Part shown: positions 31,114-39,569 of the stretch, one piece after another
How positions within the stretch are numbered: the stretch's first letter is position 1
Layout: each line of letters opens with the position of its first letter
Source: Candidatus Methanobinarius endosymbioticus
Lineage (GTDB): Archaea; Methanobacteriota; Methanobacteria; Methanobacteriales; Methanobacteriaceae
Reading direction: 5' to 3'
DNA length: 64,000 nt
Assembly: GCA_003315655.1 (NCBI GenBank)
Contig: NIZT01000059.1
Span: forward strand, 35,629-99,628
The notes under the pieces: model-generated
What the model was told of the DNA's origin: nothing
Seen by the model: only the letters and a program-made list of their open reading frames with translations
Database searches by the model: none
Position numbers and translations under genes: made by a program

Positions 31114-31312
31114 ATGACTTTTACACTAATATTTGAAAATAAAAAACAAGAAAAGGAACTTGATAATGAAACTAAAATAAAAGATATTTTAGATACACTT
31201 GATGTTTATCCTGAAACTACAATTGTTAAAAAATGGCGAAATTGCTCCTGATGATTCTCAAATCAATGATGGAGATGAAATTCAAATCCTACAAATTGTA
31301 TATGGAGGATAA
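31114..31312 (+). pseudogene. ThiS/MoaD-like sulfur-carrier protein, one frameshift
   Basis: Beta-grasp sulfur carrier of about 66 aa. From ATG 31114 it reads FTLIFENKKQEKELDNETKI and DILDTLDVYPETTIVK. After an extra base in an A6 run near 31235 it continues NGEIAPDDSQINDGDEIQIL and ends IVYGG, the diglycine that E1 enzymes activate. The stop at 31310-31312 directly follows the GG. The single insertion in a homopolymer could be a sequencing error; if real, the carrier is lost while its E1 partner remains. Confidence 0.75.
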
Positions 31313-31773
31313 AATTATTAAAATATAAATTTAGATCATATTTTCATATTTAAAATTATAATAATTTATATTTTATTTTTTTCTTTTATAAAACATGAAA
31401 ATTATAAACCTTAAAACATATATTATAATAATTAATTTCGTTAAATAAATTTTTAAAAATTAATTAAATTATTTTTATTAGTTAATTGATTAATTATCTA
31501 ATATATATTTTTTATTTATCTAATTATTAGCTAAATATATATTATTTATTTAACACATAATACAATAATATTTCATATTTAAATATAAATTTACATATTA
31601 TAATTATTATTATTATATTTAATACAATTTTTATCCATAATTTATTTTTATTGAATATATATTTATCGAATGTTTATTATATTTAAATTATAAATACCAA
31701 TTAGTAGGTATATTTATAAGTATTTAATTTAATAGATAAATTAGCTAACTAATAATATTAAGGGATATTTTGT
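31313..31773. other. intergenic region with a candidate operator
   Basis: Long A+T-rich gap without a gene. ATACC (31694-31698) and GGTAT (31707-31711) form a dyad just downstream of a TATAAAT string, about 75 nt before the QueG-like relic. This looks like a promoter with an operator, at sequence level only. Confidence 0.4.
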
Positions 31774-32809
31774 ATGAAAAAGAAGAAGTTACAGATAGTA
31801 AAAGAACTGATTCTATCATTGGGAGCATCTCATGTTGGAATAGCTACAAATGAAACATTGCAAGATGGGGCCTGAGTCAACTCATTTAGAAGATGCAGTG
31901 AAAGGTGCAAAATCAGCAATTGTACTTGCAGTTCCTTTTGATCAAGATTTAATAGAATTTTATTTAACTAAAGATGATTTTTCTCTTAATGAACAGAAAA
32001 TCAGAACAACTAATTTTTCAAGAGGAATTTCTTTAGAAGTAGTTGGATTTTTAGACCAAATGAGCCATAAAGCTATTCCACTAGTCCTAATTTTATTTAT
32101 AGAAAAGATACTCTTAATGGAATAAGAGATAGAAAACCAATAATTTCACACAAATATTTAGCTGCACGATCAGGAGTAGGATTTTTTGGTCATTTTGGTC
32201 ATATACTAACTAAAGAATATGGCCCATCTATTGCTTTAACTTCTTTAGTAACTGATGCAGAATTAATAGCTATTGATCCCATACCCAAGGAAGAGAGCTA
32301 TTGTGATGAATGCAAATTATGTAAAGCAAGTTGTATTCCTGATCATGTCTCTGATGAAAAAACAAAAGTTACTATTGGAGATCGTGATTTTGGATATCAA
32401 AATCCTAAGAGTCATTGGCGTTGTGTAGTGATTTGTGGTGGTGCAACAGGTCTTCCTAACTCAGAAAAATATTTTTCATGGTCTCTAGGACGATTTCATC
32501 TTCCAGAAGAAGATAAAGATTTTGAAGATCCACGAGAAAAAGCTATGCCTGCATATGTTAAAAGACCCAAAAAGACCTTGTATTTTATAACCCTGAAGTT
32601 CCTCAACATAAAATGCAATATACTTGCAGTATGTGTCAAATAGTATACCATCCAGATAAAAATGTAAGAAAAAAACGTTACCCAATATTTAGAAAAAGTC
32701 AAGTAATAGTTGAAGATAAATTAGGAAATAGAAAACGTGTATCTCCCCATCTAAAGCAAAAGAAATTATAGATAATATGCCTGAAAAACAGAAAAAATTG
32801 TATGTTTAA
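31774..32809 (+). pseudogene. epoxyqueuosine reductase-like (QueG-type) Fe-S protein, broken
   Basis: Relic of a QueG-like corrinoid/iron-sulfur protein. Pieces in order: VKELILSLGASHVGIATNE, LEDAVKGAKSAIVLAVPFDQ, SHKYLAARSGVGFFGHFGH, GPSIALTSLVTDAEL, SYCDECKLCKASCIPDHV (4Fe-4S motif), KSHWRCVVICGGATGLPNS, and a C-terminal part with MQYTCSMCQIVYHPDKN. A plausible end is KAKEIIDNMPEKQKKLYV at 32809. At least four frameshifts are required (near 31865, 32085, 32575, 32745). Its exact substrate in methanogens is unclear; classical QueG reduces epoxyqueuosine in tRNA. Confidence 0.72.
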
Positions 32810-32908
32810 TAAATAATTTAAAAATAATCGAAAATAATAATATTAAAAAATCTTAATTAGTATTTAAATTTCTAATATAATTATAATTTTAAATTATATT
32901 TAATTATT

Positions 32909-34159
32909 TTAGTTATATTTTTCTATCAGATATTTTGATAATCTCTTTGCTAAAGCTAAAATAGCTAATATTGGAGGAGCTCCTGGTGCTTCTGGAATCA
33001 CACTAGCATCTGAAACAAATAAACCTTTATATTCAGTTTCAAGATTTTTATCAACGATAGCATCTATCGGAGCTGTTCCTCCTGGATGAGCACCTCTAAG
33101 ATGTGTTGAAACAATAGTTTTAGGATCAACTCCTGCTTCAACTAAAATAGCTCCTGCTGTAGCTGCACCTTCAGCTATAAATCTTATATCTTTTATACTA
33201 TTTTCTTTAATTATTTCTCCATTAATAATTTTTCCATGATTATCATCAGGAATTTTAACCATAATACTTAAAATATCTTTATCTTTAATTTTATCTACTT
33301 TAAGATTTTCATTATCTATATTAGTAATCATATTTTCATTTATATTCTCATTCAACAATACCGAATAATGAGGAGTTAATACAAAATTTTTTCCAATAAT
33401 TAGTGCATTCATTGTAACTTCAGTGTTATAATTAATATCTTTTAAAACTCCTCCTACAGTAACAAATGGGTCCATCCATAATTTTTCTCCAGCTTTTATA
33501 TTAGAATTTTGTAATATTATAGCTGAATCAACAGCACCAGCAGCTAATATAACAGTGTCTGATTCAATAAATTTTGTGGAATTATCTAAAGATTTAACTT
33601 CAACTCCTTTAACAAATCCTTTTTCTTGAATAATTTTAGTAACTTCAGTATTATCTAATAATTTAGCTCCATTTTCAATGGCTATTTTTACAAAATCTTG
33701 AGATGACCACTTAGCATTATTTGGACAACCCCATGCACATTTTCCACACTGTGTACAATCTTCTTCTCTAATGAATTTAGGCATTTTTACTACTGGAAGT
33801 CCTATAGATTTAGATGAATTAATAAATTTTTTTGTACCTTCACCAAAGTGAGAATCATCCATCTCATGAATATTAATTAACTTTTCAACTTCATCTAATT
33901 CTTTAGATATATCTACACCATAATTAGCTAATTCTTTTTCTAGAATCCTAACACCATTTCCTGCAGCTACTACACTAGAACCACCAACACATATTGTTTT
34001 AGAAAGATCTAAATAATCATCAACTTTATCATAATATTTGTATGAATCTTTCACATCACAAAAAGGACCTTTTTCAATTATTGTTACTGAAATATTAGCT
34101 TTAGCTAATTCCATTCCTACAATTCCTCCACCAACTCCAGCTCCTATAATTAATACCAT
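32909..34159 (-). CDS. GMC-type FAD oxidoreductase with a cysteine cluster
   Basis: FAD-dependent oxidoreductase of the glucose-methanol-choline fold, 416 aa. The N-terminal dinucleotide motif is LIIGAGVGGGIVGMELAKA. The C-terminal GMC part has HLRGAHPGGTAPID, GLFVSDASVIPEAPGAPPIL, where the His and Pro/Asn active-site region lies. In the middle, CTQCGKCAWGCPNNAKW looks like a [4Fe-4S] site (CxxCxxCxxxC), unusual in eukaryotic GMC enzymes but seen in archaeal relatives. The substrate is unknown. Intact, while the genes on both sides are decayed, which suggests a retained function. Confidence 0.82.
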   Translation of the reverse strand: MVLIIGAGVGGGIVGMELAKANISVTIIEKGPFCDVKDSYKYYDKVDDYLDLSKTICVGGSSVVAAGNGVRILEKELANYGVDISKELDEVEKLINIHEMDDSHFGEGTKKFINSSKSIGLPVVKMPKFIREEDCTQCGKCAWGCPNNAKWSSQDFVKIAIENGAKLLDNTEVTKIIQEKGFVKGVEVKSLDNSTKFIESDTVILAAGAVDSAIILQNSNIKAGEKLWMDPFVTVGGVLKDINYNTEVTMNALIIGKNFVLTPHYSVLLNENINENMITNIDNENLKVDKIKDKDILSIMVKIPDDNHGKIINGEIIKENSIKDIRFIAEGAATAGAILVEAGVDPKTIVSTHLRGAHPGGTAPIDAIVDKNLETEYKGLFVSDASVIPEAPGAPPILAILALAKRLSKYLIEKYN

Positions 34160-34360
34160 AATTTAACCTCTATCTTTTAATATTTACTTTTGATTTTTAT
34201 ATTTTAACTATCAATCACTTAATAGATAATTTTTAATTTTAGTTAATTTCATATATCTAGCTATCAATCACTAGATAGATAAATAATATTAGTAATTTTT
34301 AATAATTTATTATAATTTTTATAATTCTTTTATAATTTTTTTATAGTATTTTTATATAAT

Positions 34361-35503
34361 TTATCCATGATTATTTCCATTTTTTTCTTGATCTATTGAT
34401 TCTATAACTTCTTGAACCCTATTTAAATCAGTTTAGTTTCAGGATAACGAGGAACTGCAGAACAACCACCATCACCAATTTCTGATATTGGAAAAGTACC
34501 TATTTTTAGATATTTTTTCTATTTCTACTTTATCTAAACCTATAAGAGGACTCAAAATAGGAAATTTTGCTCCATCACGAGTAGCTAATATATTATGAAG
34601 AGTTTGAGAGGCTACTTGACCTACACTACTCCCATCGATAAATTCCTAAAGCATCTTCTTTTTTAGATATTTTACTAGCTATATTATACATTCCAGATTT
34701 ACATAAAACACAAGTTAGTTTTTCAGGTGCATCATCTTTATATTTTTTTAAATAATCTCCATATTGAATAATTTTAGTTTTAATTGGAGATCCATAAAAA
34801 TATTCATTTAATTTATCTATTAACTTTTTAAAGTTTTCAGTTACTTTAGAACCTGCAAATGGATTAGTATCAAAATGAATAGTTATTATTTCACAACCTC
34901 TTTTCATCATTAAATAAGTAGCTACAGGAGAATTAATTCCACTAGATATTAGAGCAATGAGTTTTCCTCGTGTTCCTAATGGTAAACCACCAGGACCTTT
35001 AATTTTTTCATGAAATATATAGGTTTTATTATCTCTAACTTCAATAAAAATCTCTAAGTCGGGATTTGTTAAATCAACTGGAGGGTTTAATTCTTTTATT
35101 ATCACTGAACCTACAAATCCAGCTAACTGTTGGGGATGAAAATTCATGATTTCCAACTCGTCGACATCTAACAGCAAAATTTGTAGTATCATTTAAAAAT
35201 CCATTTTCATACAATTCTTTTTAATATTTAAGTACTGTTTTTTTCTATATTTTCTAGGCTAGTTTTTGTAGTAATAGCTAATGAAAAAGAAACAATTCCA
35301 AATATTTTTTTTAATTTATCGCATGCTTTTTTATAATCTTGAGGAATGATATATATTCTTCCTTGATTAATTTTAATATCACATTTAAATACAAATTTAA
35401 TATTAGCTATTAGCTTTCTTTCAAACATAGATCTAACATGAGGTCTTTTCAATCCTATTTCACCATATCTAGCTATAATTAGATCATAATTCATATTTTT
35501 CAT
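34361..35503 (-). pseudogene. thiI: tRNA 4-thiouridine synthase ThiI, broken
   Basis: Relic of ThiI, which adenylates and thiolates U8 of tRNA. From ATG 35503 the THUMP domain reads YDLIIARYGEIGLKRPHVRS and INQGRIYIIPQDY. A second piece (188 aa) holds the end of THUMP and the PP-loop, which reads LISSGINSPVATYLMMKRG, where SGGxDS is expected. Then come SVGQVASQTLHNILATRDGA and PRYPETK and a last piece LNRVQEVIESIDQE. At least three frameshifts are present, near 35225, 34630 and 34430. Catalytic-loop changes and frameshifts together indicate a dead gene. Confidence 0.85.
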
Positions 35504-35563
35504 AATTTTTCCTTTTCCATAATAAAAATTAGTCTATTTGTTATATAAAATTTAATTTAATTT

Positions 35564-35813
35564 TTAATAACAATTGTTATATTATATAATTAAATTATTT
35601 TATTTATAATATTTATAATTTTCTTTTTATTTCAAAAACTAATTATTTAATAAAAAAATCATACAGTTTTTAAATAATATTATGATAACAAATAACTAAT
35701 TTTGATACTTTAATATGATATTTTTAAATTTTTATATAATAAAAATTTTTAATCAAGTAAACATTTATATATAATAAATGATAATTTATTAATAACGATT
35801 GTTATATTATATA
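35564..35813. repeat. 25-nt direct repeat with palindromic core
   Basis: Copies at 35564-35588 and 35789-35813 differ at one base. The core of copy one, ATAACAATTGTTAT (35567-35580), is a perfect palindrome; copy two has one change in it. A partial third core ATAACAATTGTAA lies near 36015. They lie upstream of thiI. Possible operator sites or replication-related boxes; function unknown. Confidence 0.55.
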
Positions 35814-35861
35814 TAAAAATTGAATTTATATATAGTTTTCATGATATATTCTGTTAATAAT

Positions 35862-36125
35862 ATGAAAAAGAATTTAATACACTAAATTACGGTAATACAA
35901 AATCATATTAAAGTAAAGCTTTATATTATGATGAGTTCTGACAATAAATTCAATAATCATGTTAATATAGACATATATCAGATTATAAATTCATTACTTT
36001 AAAAAAATATATTAAAATAACAATTGTAAACAAATAAAATGTAAATTTAATATGTATGGAGAAAAAAGAATTTAATACATGATAAAATTAAAACAATATT
36101 ATATTATTTCTGACTTCAATCAAAA
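35862..36125. repeat. diverged direct repeats of about 70-100 nt
   Basis: Two blocks share the order GAAAAAGAATTTAATACA, a variable A+T-rich middle, TTCTGAC and a TTCAAT string. The first is at about 35862-35960, the second at about 36061-36125 (with one extra A). They look like an old local duplication. No open reading frame runs through them. Confidence 0.45.
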
Positions 36126-36150
36126 AATAGTTCTCCATACATTAATTTAC
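36041..36150. repeat. imperfect long inverted repeat upstream of tRNA-Cys (downstream in its orientation)
   Basis: GTAAATTTAATATGTATGGA (36041-36060, then GAA) pairs with TTCTCCATACATTAATTTAC (36131-36150) apart from a 3-nt bulge, enclosing about 67 nt. It lies 25 nt beyond the 3' end of the tRNA gene. A stable foldback RNA or a small element end is possible. Confidence 0.5.
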
Positions 36151-36174
36151 ATTTATATATCAATTTTTAATTTA

Positions 36175-36247
36175 AGCCAAGAGAGAGATTTGAACTCTCG
36201 TTTAATGGGTTTGCAGCCCACTGCTTGAGCCAATAAGTTACCTTGGC
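36175..36247 (-). tRNA. tRNA-Cys (GCA)
   Basis: Cloverleaf read on the minus strand from 36247. The acceptor GCCAAGG pairs with TCTTGGC, with one G-U pair. The anticodon stem GTGGG/CCCAT holds the loop CTGCAAA with anticodon GCA. The T arm is GAGAGTTCAAATCTCTC. The discriminator base is U (36175), as required for tRNA-Cys, and CCA is not encoded. Total 73 nt, no intron. Interesting because the only CysRS gene in the window is broken. Confidence 0.93.
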
Positions 36248-36270
36248 ATAATAACATTTAAGCTCATATT

Positions 36271-36280
36271 AATATTTATA
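36271..36280 (-). promoter_or_regulatory. TATA box of tRNA-Cys
   Basis: TATAAATATT on the minus strand, 24-33 nt upstream of the tRNA 5' end, is the normal distance for an archaeal TATA box. Confidence 0.55.
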
Positions 36281-36432
36281 ATTTTGGATGTTATAAATTT
36301 TATACACACAATTTTTTATACTAATTTATTAAATAATGTATAGATTAGCTAAATACTGTATAGTTTAATATAATAATGATATTTATAAATTATAATAAAT
36401 ATATGTATTAATAAATTATAAGAGATGAAAAT

Positions 36433-37179
36433 ATGTTAATGACTGAAAAATATAAAGCTTCAATATATAAAAAGGGATTTTATAATGAAAAAGAGGAAGA
36501 ACTAGTAGCCTGATGAAACAACAATAATAATAATTAATGATTCACTAAATAGAAGTTTTTAATCAGTTCTGACTCCTTGGAAGATTTTACTATTGGATAT
36601 ATGTTAGGTGAAGGGATTGTTGAAACAATAGATAATATTGAAGAAATTAAAGTTGATGGTTTGAAAATAACAGCTAAAGTTGATTTAGAAGACTTTGAGA
36701 TTATGAAAGAATTTATAGTAGGATCAGCTTGTTTTGGTGGTTGGAAAACAAAAATAGATTTAGTAAATAAGGTTGATCCTGATTTTAAAGTTGATGGAGA
36801 AGAAATATTAAATAATATTGAAAAAATTAGAAAGAAAGCTTTTACTTGGGAAAAACTGGTGGAACTCATATAGATGGTTTAATAAATAATGAAAAAATAA
36901 ATTTATTACTCGAGAAGATATAGTAGACATGTAGCTATTGATAAAGTTATTGGAGCAGCTGCAAAAGAAAAATTAGATTTTAAAAATTCGTATATTGTTT
37001 ATAGTGGTAGGATGCCAGCTGATGTATTGATAAGATTAGCTAGAGTAGGAATACCTTTAATAGCTTCTAATGCATCACTAACATTATCTGGTGTTACAAT
37101 AGATAATGAAGCAAATATCACACTAATTAGATTTGCAAGAAAAGATAAATTCAATGTATATACCCACTTAAACATTTAA
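36433..37179 (+). pseudogene. fdhD: FdhD, formate dehydrogenase sulfur-transfer accessory protein, broken
   Basis: FdhD passes sulfur to the Mo/W cofactor of formate dehydrogenase. Pieces in order are MLMTEKYKASIYKKG, then after a frameshift DETTIIIINDSLNRS, then SLEDFTIGYMLGEGIVETID, IVGSACFGGWKTKIDL and KAFTWEKTGGTHIDG. Next is a shifted RHVAIDKVIGAAAKEKLDF, YSGRMPADVLIRLARVGIP and the end LIRFARKDKFNVYTHLNI. Four frameshifts are seen, near 36512, 36558, 36855 and 36920. The molybdopterin genes at 12-15 kb remain intact, so only this formate-specific branch is lost here. It implies reduced or absent formate oxidation unless a second copy exists. Confidence 0.82.
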
Positions 37180-37292
37180 AAACTTAAATATAATTAATTT
37201 TTTAATCCATTAATTTATTATTTTATTGATTCAATTAATACATATAATTAATTATTTAAAGATCTAATAACGATATTTTCACTGTTAATGTT

Positions 37293-37775
37293 TCATTCAA
37301 TAACAATTCTTGTATTTGTATTTTTTCTTATATTCCAATTATTATGTATATTCAAGGCATTAAATTCTAGTTCAATTGATTTTATTTGATTACCTATATC
37401 AATATTTCCAATTGCAATTTCTTTTTTCCGAATTGAATCATTATAAAAAATTATATTTGTATCTATTGGAACTTCAACATTTATTGTTCTTTTTGAATCT
37501 ATTCCATCGGCATATACATCATCAATACAATTAATGATTTTAATCATTTCAGATTTAATAGCTATAAGTTCTGTGGTTGGCATTGTTGAATCAATACCTA
37601 TCTCAGAAAGATGCAATGAAAATGAAATCAAAATTAATATACTAATAAAAGATATTAATAAAAATTCAAGAGAAAATTGGCCCTGGTTGTTTCCTTTAAA
37701 TTTACTTAGAAAACTTTTATTTAACAATTTTTTACTTAATAATTCTTTAATTTTTAATATATTAAATATTTTCAA
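37293..37775 (-). CDS. class III signal peptide (pilin-like) protein
   Basis: Archaeal type IV pilin-like protein of 160 aa. After a basic N-terminal segment it has the class III signal GQFSLEFLLISFISILILISF. Cleavage before QFSLE is done by an EppA-type prepilin peptidase, and the hydrophobic helix then forms the filament core. The rest is a small beta-rich extracellular domain with one cysteine. It lies 200 nt downstream of the peptidase gene, whose frame is broken. The leader before the signal is about 32 residues, longer than usual. Intact. Confidence 0.75.
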   Translation of the reverse strand: MKIFNILKIKELLSKKLLNKSFLSKFKGNNQGQFSLEFLLISFISILILISFSLHLSEIGIDSTMPTTELIAIKSEMIKIINCIDDVYADGIDSKRTINVEVPIDTNIIFYNDSIRKKEIAIGNIDIGNQIKSIELEFNALNIHNNWNIRKNTNTRIVIE

Positions 37776-37975
37776 ATATTTTAATAAAATAAGAAAGATT
37801 AATAAATGAAAATATTTTTCTTCAATAATATTTCTAAATATAATATATATTCTTAAGATACTGTATATTTTTAAGTTTATTAATCGTTTGAATATATTTT
37901 CATCTCCTTCATCTAATAAATAATTATAATAGTTAAATAAACAGATTAGCTATTTTTATTCCAAAAATAAATAAA

Positions 37976-39309
37976 TCACCTAAAAACACTGAAAACAAAA
38001 CTTATTACAAAAGATGGAGTAAAAGGAATTCCAATTTTAATATCTATATAAGAAAATATTAAATCATTTTTAAATAAACTATTTAACAAAGATATATCAT
38101 TATCATTTAATCCAATTAAACTCTTTATTTTAAATCTATATTGTTTTTCTTCTTTTTTTTCTTCTTTTTTAAAAAATAAATTATATTTTTCTTCCTCCTT
38201 TTCAAAATTCAGTTCATTTAATAGATAATTTAGATTATTTTCAATAAAATTATTATTATAATTATTACTCTTCTTATTACAATTATAATAATAATCATTA
38301 TTTGATCTTTTTTTAATTATAATATCATCAATAACCCTACCTTTTTTCAATTTAGAAATATGTAAATGTTTTTTTACTTCCTTTTTTGATACAACTCTAA
38401 ATTTTTTAATTGAAATTATAAAAAGAGGTGATAAACATGTTAGTAAAAAATAAATTAATAATGAGAATATAAAATTAATATTTTTAATCTGATCAGGAAA
38501 TATCAAACCTTTAAAAATAATCAAACAAATAAAAGAAATAGCTAAAAACTTAATTCTATTTTTAAAATTGTTATTTATGTAATTAATTAATGATTCTTTC
38601 TTGAAAACAATAATATAGTTTTTAAATATATTTTTAATAAAATTGATTTTAGTGATAATTTTATTATAATAATTATAATTGTTATTTTTATTATTATTTT
38701 TATTATAATTATTATTTCTATTATTATTTTTACAATTTTCATAATTTTTATTAGAAGTGTTTTTTATATAATTAAAACAAATAAAAACCATTAAAAAAGG
38801 AAATGAAACTAATTATACTATTTATTATTATTGTAAATGGAAATGGATATAAACTTATTAAAGGAGATGAATAATATTTGTATTTTTTATAAATGTATTT
38901 CCAATAAAAGGAATATAAGAAAAATTTATCATTATATTATTCAATCATAAGTATTGGTTTAAAATATTAGGATGAAATGGAAGTACTGAACTTATTCCAG
39001 TGATTAATTTTACATCTCCTCCTCCCCATATTTTTAATCTCCATAATCCATAAGATATTAGAAAAGTAAATATTGATAAAATTATTGAACCCAATATCAA
39101 AAAATAATTTTTTGAAACTATCGAATTAATTCCATTAATAATTAATCCGAATATAATTAATGAATAGCTCATTTATTTGGAATTATTTTAAACTTTAAGT
39201 CATATATAGTAGCTATAATCATAGCTACTACTATTAATAAAATAGAAATTAATGTAATATTTCCAATAAATATGATATCTAAACTATAAATATAAATAAA
39301 AAATTTCAA
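37976..39309 (-). pseudogene. EppA/FlaK-like prepilin peptidase, frameshifted
   Basis: Aspartic prepilin peptidase (A24 type) that cleaves class III or flagellin-like leaders in the membrane. An N-terminal piece reads MIIATIYDLKFKIIPNK, with the first catalytic Asp. The second piece, from 39172, has SYSLIIFGLIINGINS and WGGGDVKLITGISSV, with the GxGD second Asp. Then PFPFTIIINSIISFISFL leads into the last piece, which is hydrophobic with an Asn/Lys-rich insert (residues 10-40 of that piece) and ends IGIPFTPSFVISFVFSVFR. At least two frameshifts (about 39175 and 38930) interrupt it. All active-site residues persist, so decay is recent, or the shifts are sequence errors. Confidence 0.75.
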
Positions 39310-39569
39310 TCATTTTAATACATATTAAGAAATTGGTAATACATCATATATAAATTAATACTTTTTATTAAATTAATATTATTATATCTTTAAAAAAGGA
39401 TATATCCTAAAAAAATTGACTATAAATTGAGAAAATTAAGCCAAATAATAAAATCTAAACAAGTATCATTTATAAAAATTAAAAATAATTATATTAAACT
39501 ATCAAGTGATTAATAGATAAAATTAAAAAAATAATAAAATGAATAAATAATTCAATAGAATAAATAAAA

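Larger units (their letters stand above)
35504..36174. other. 670-nt intergenic region with repeated elements
   Basis: No gene is visible between thiI and tRNA-Cys. It is not featureless: it contains two copies of a 25-nt string (24 of 25 identical), a pair of diverged direct repeats near 35865 and 36062, and a long imperfect inverted repeat at 36041-36150. These are listed separately. Confidence 0.5.

Noticed and set aside
35862..36125. CRISPR array
   Set aside because: Only two diverged repeat blocks, unequal middle parts and no third unit of the same length. No cas genes are seen.
35504..36174. Replication origin
   Set aside because: The palindromic boxes are suggestive, but there is no orc1/cdc6 gene nearby and the copies are too few to call an origin.
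36175..36247. Selenocysteine or stop-codon reassignment to explain in-frame TGA codons
   Set aside because: TGA is used as the normal stop of intact genes here (for example the ABC permease ending 23424). The in-frame stops are TGA, TAA and TAG and occur with frameshifts in the same genes, which decay explains better.
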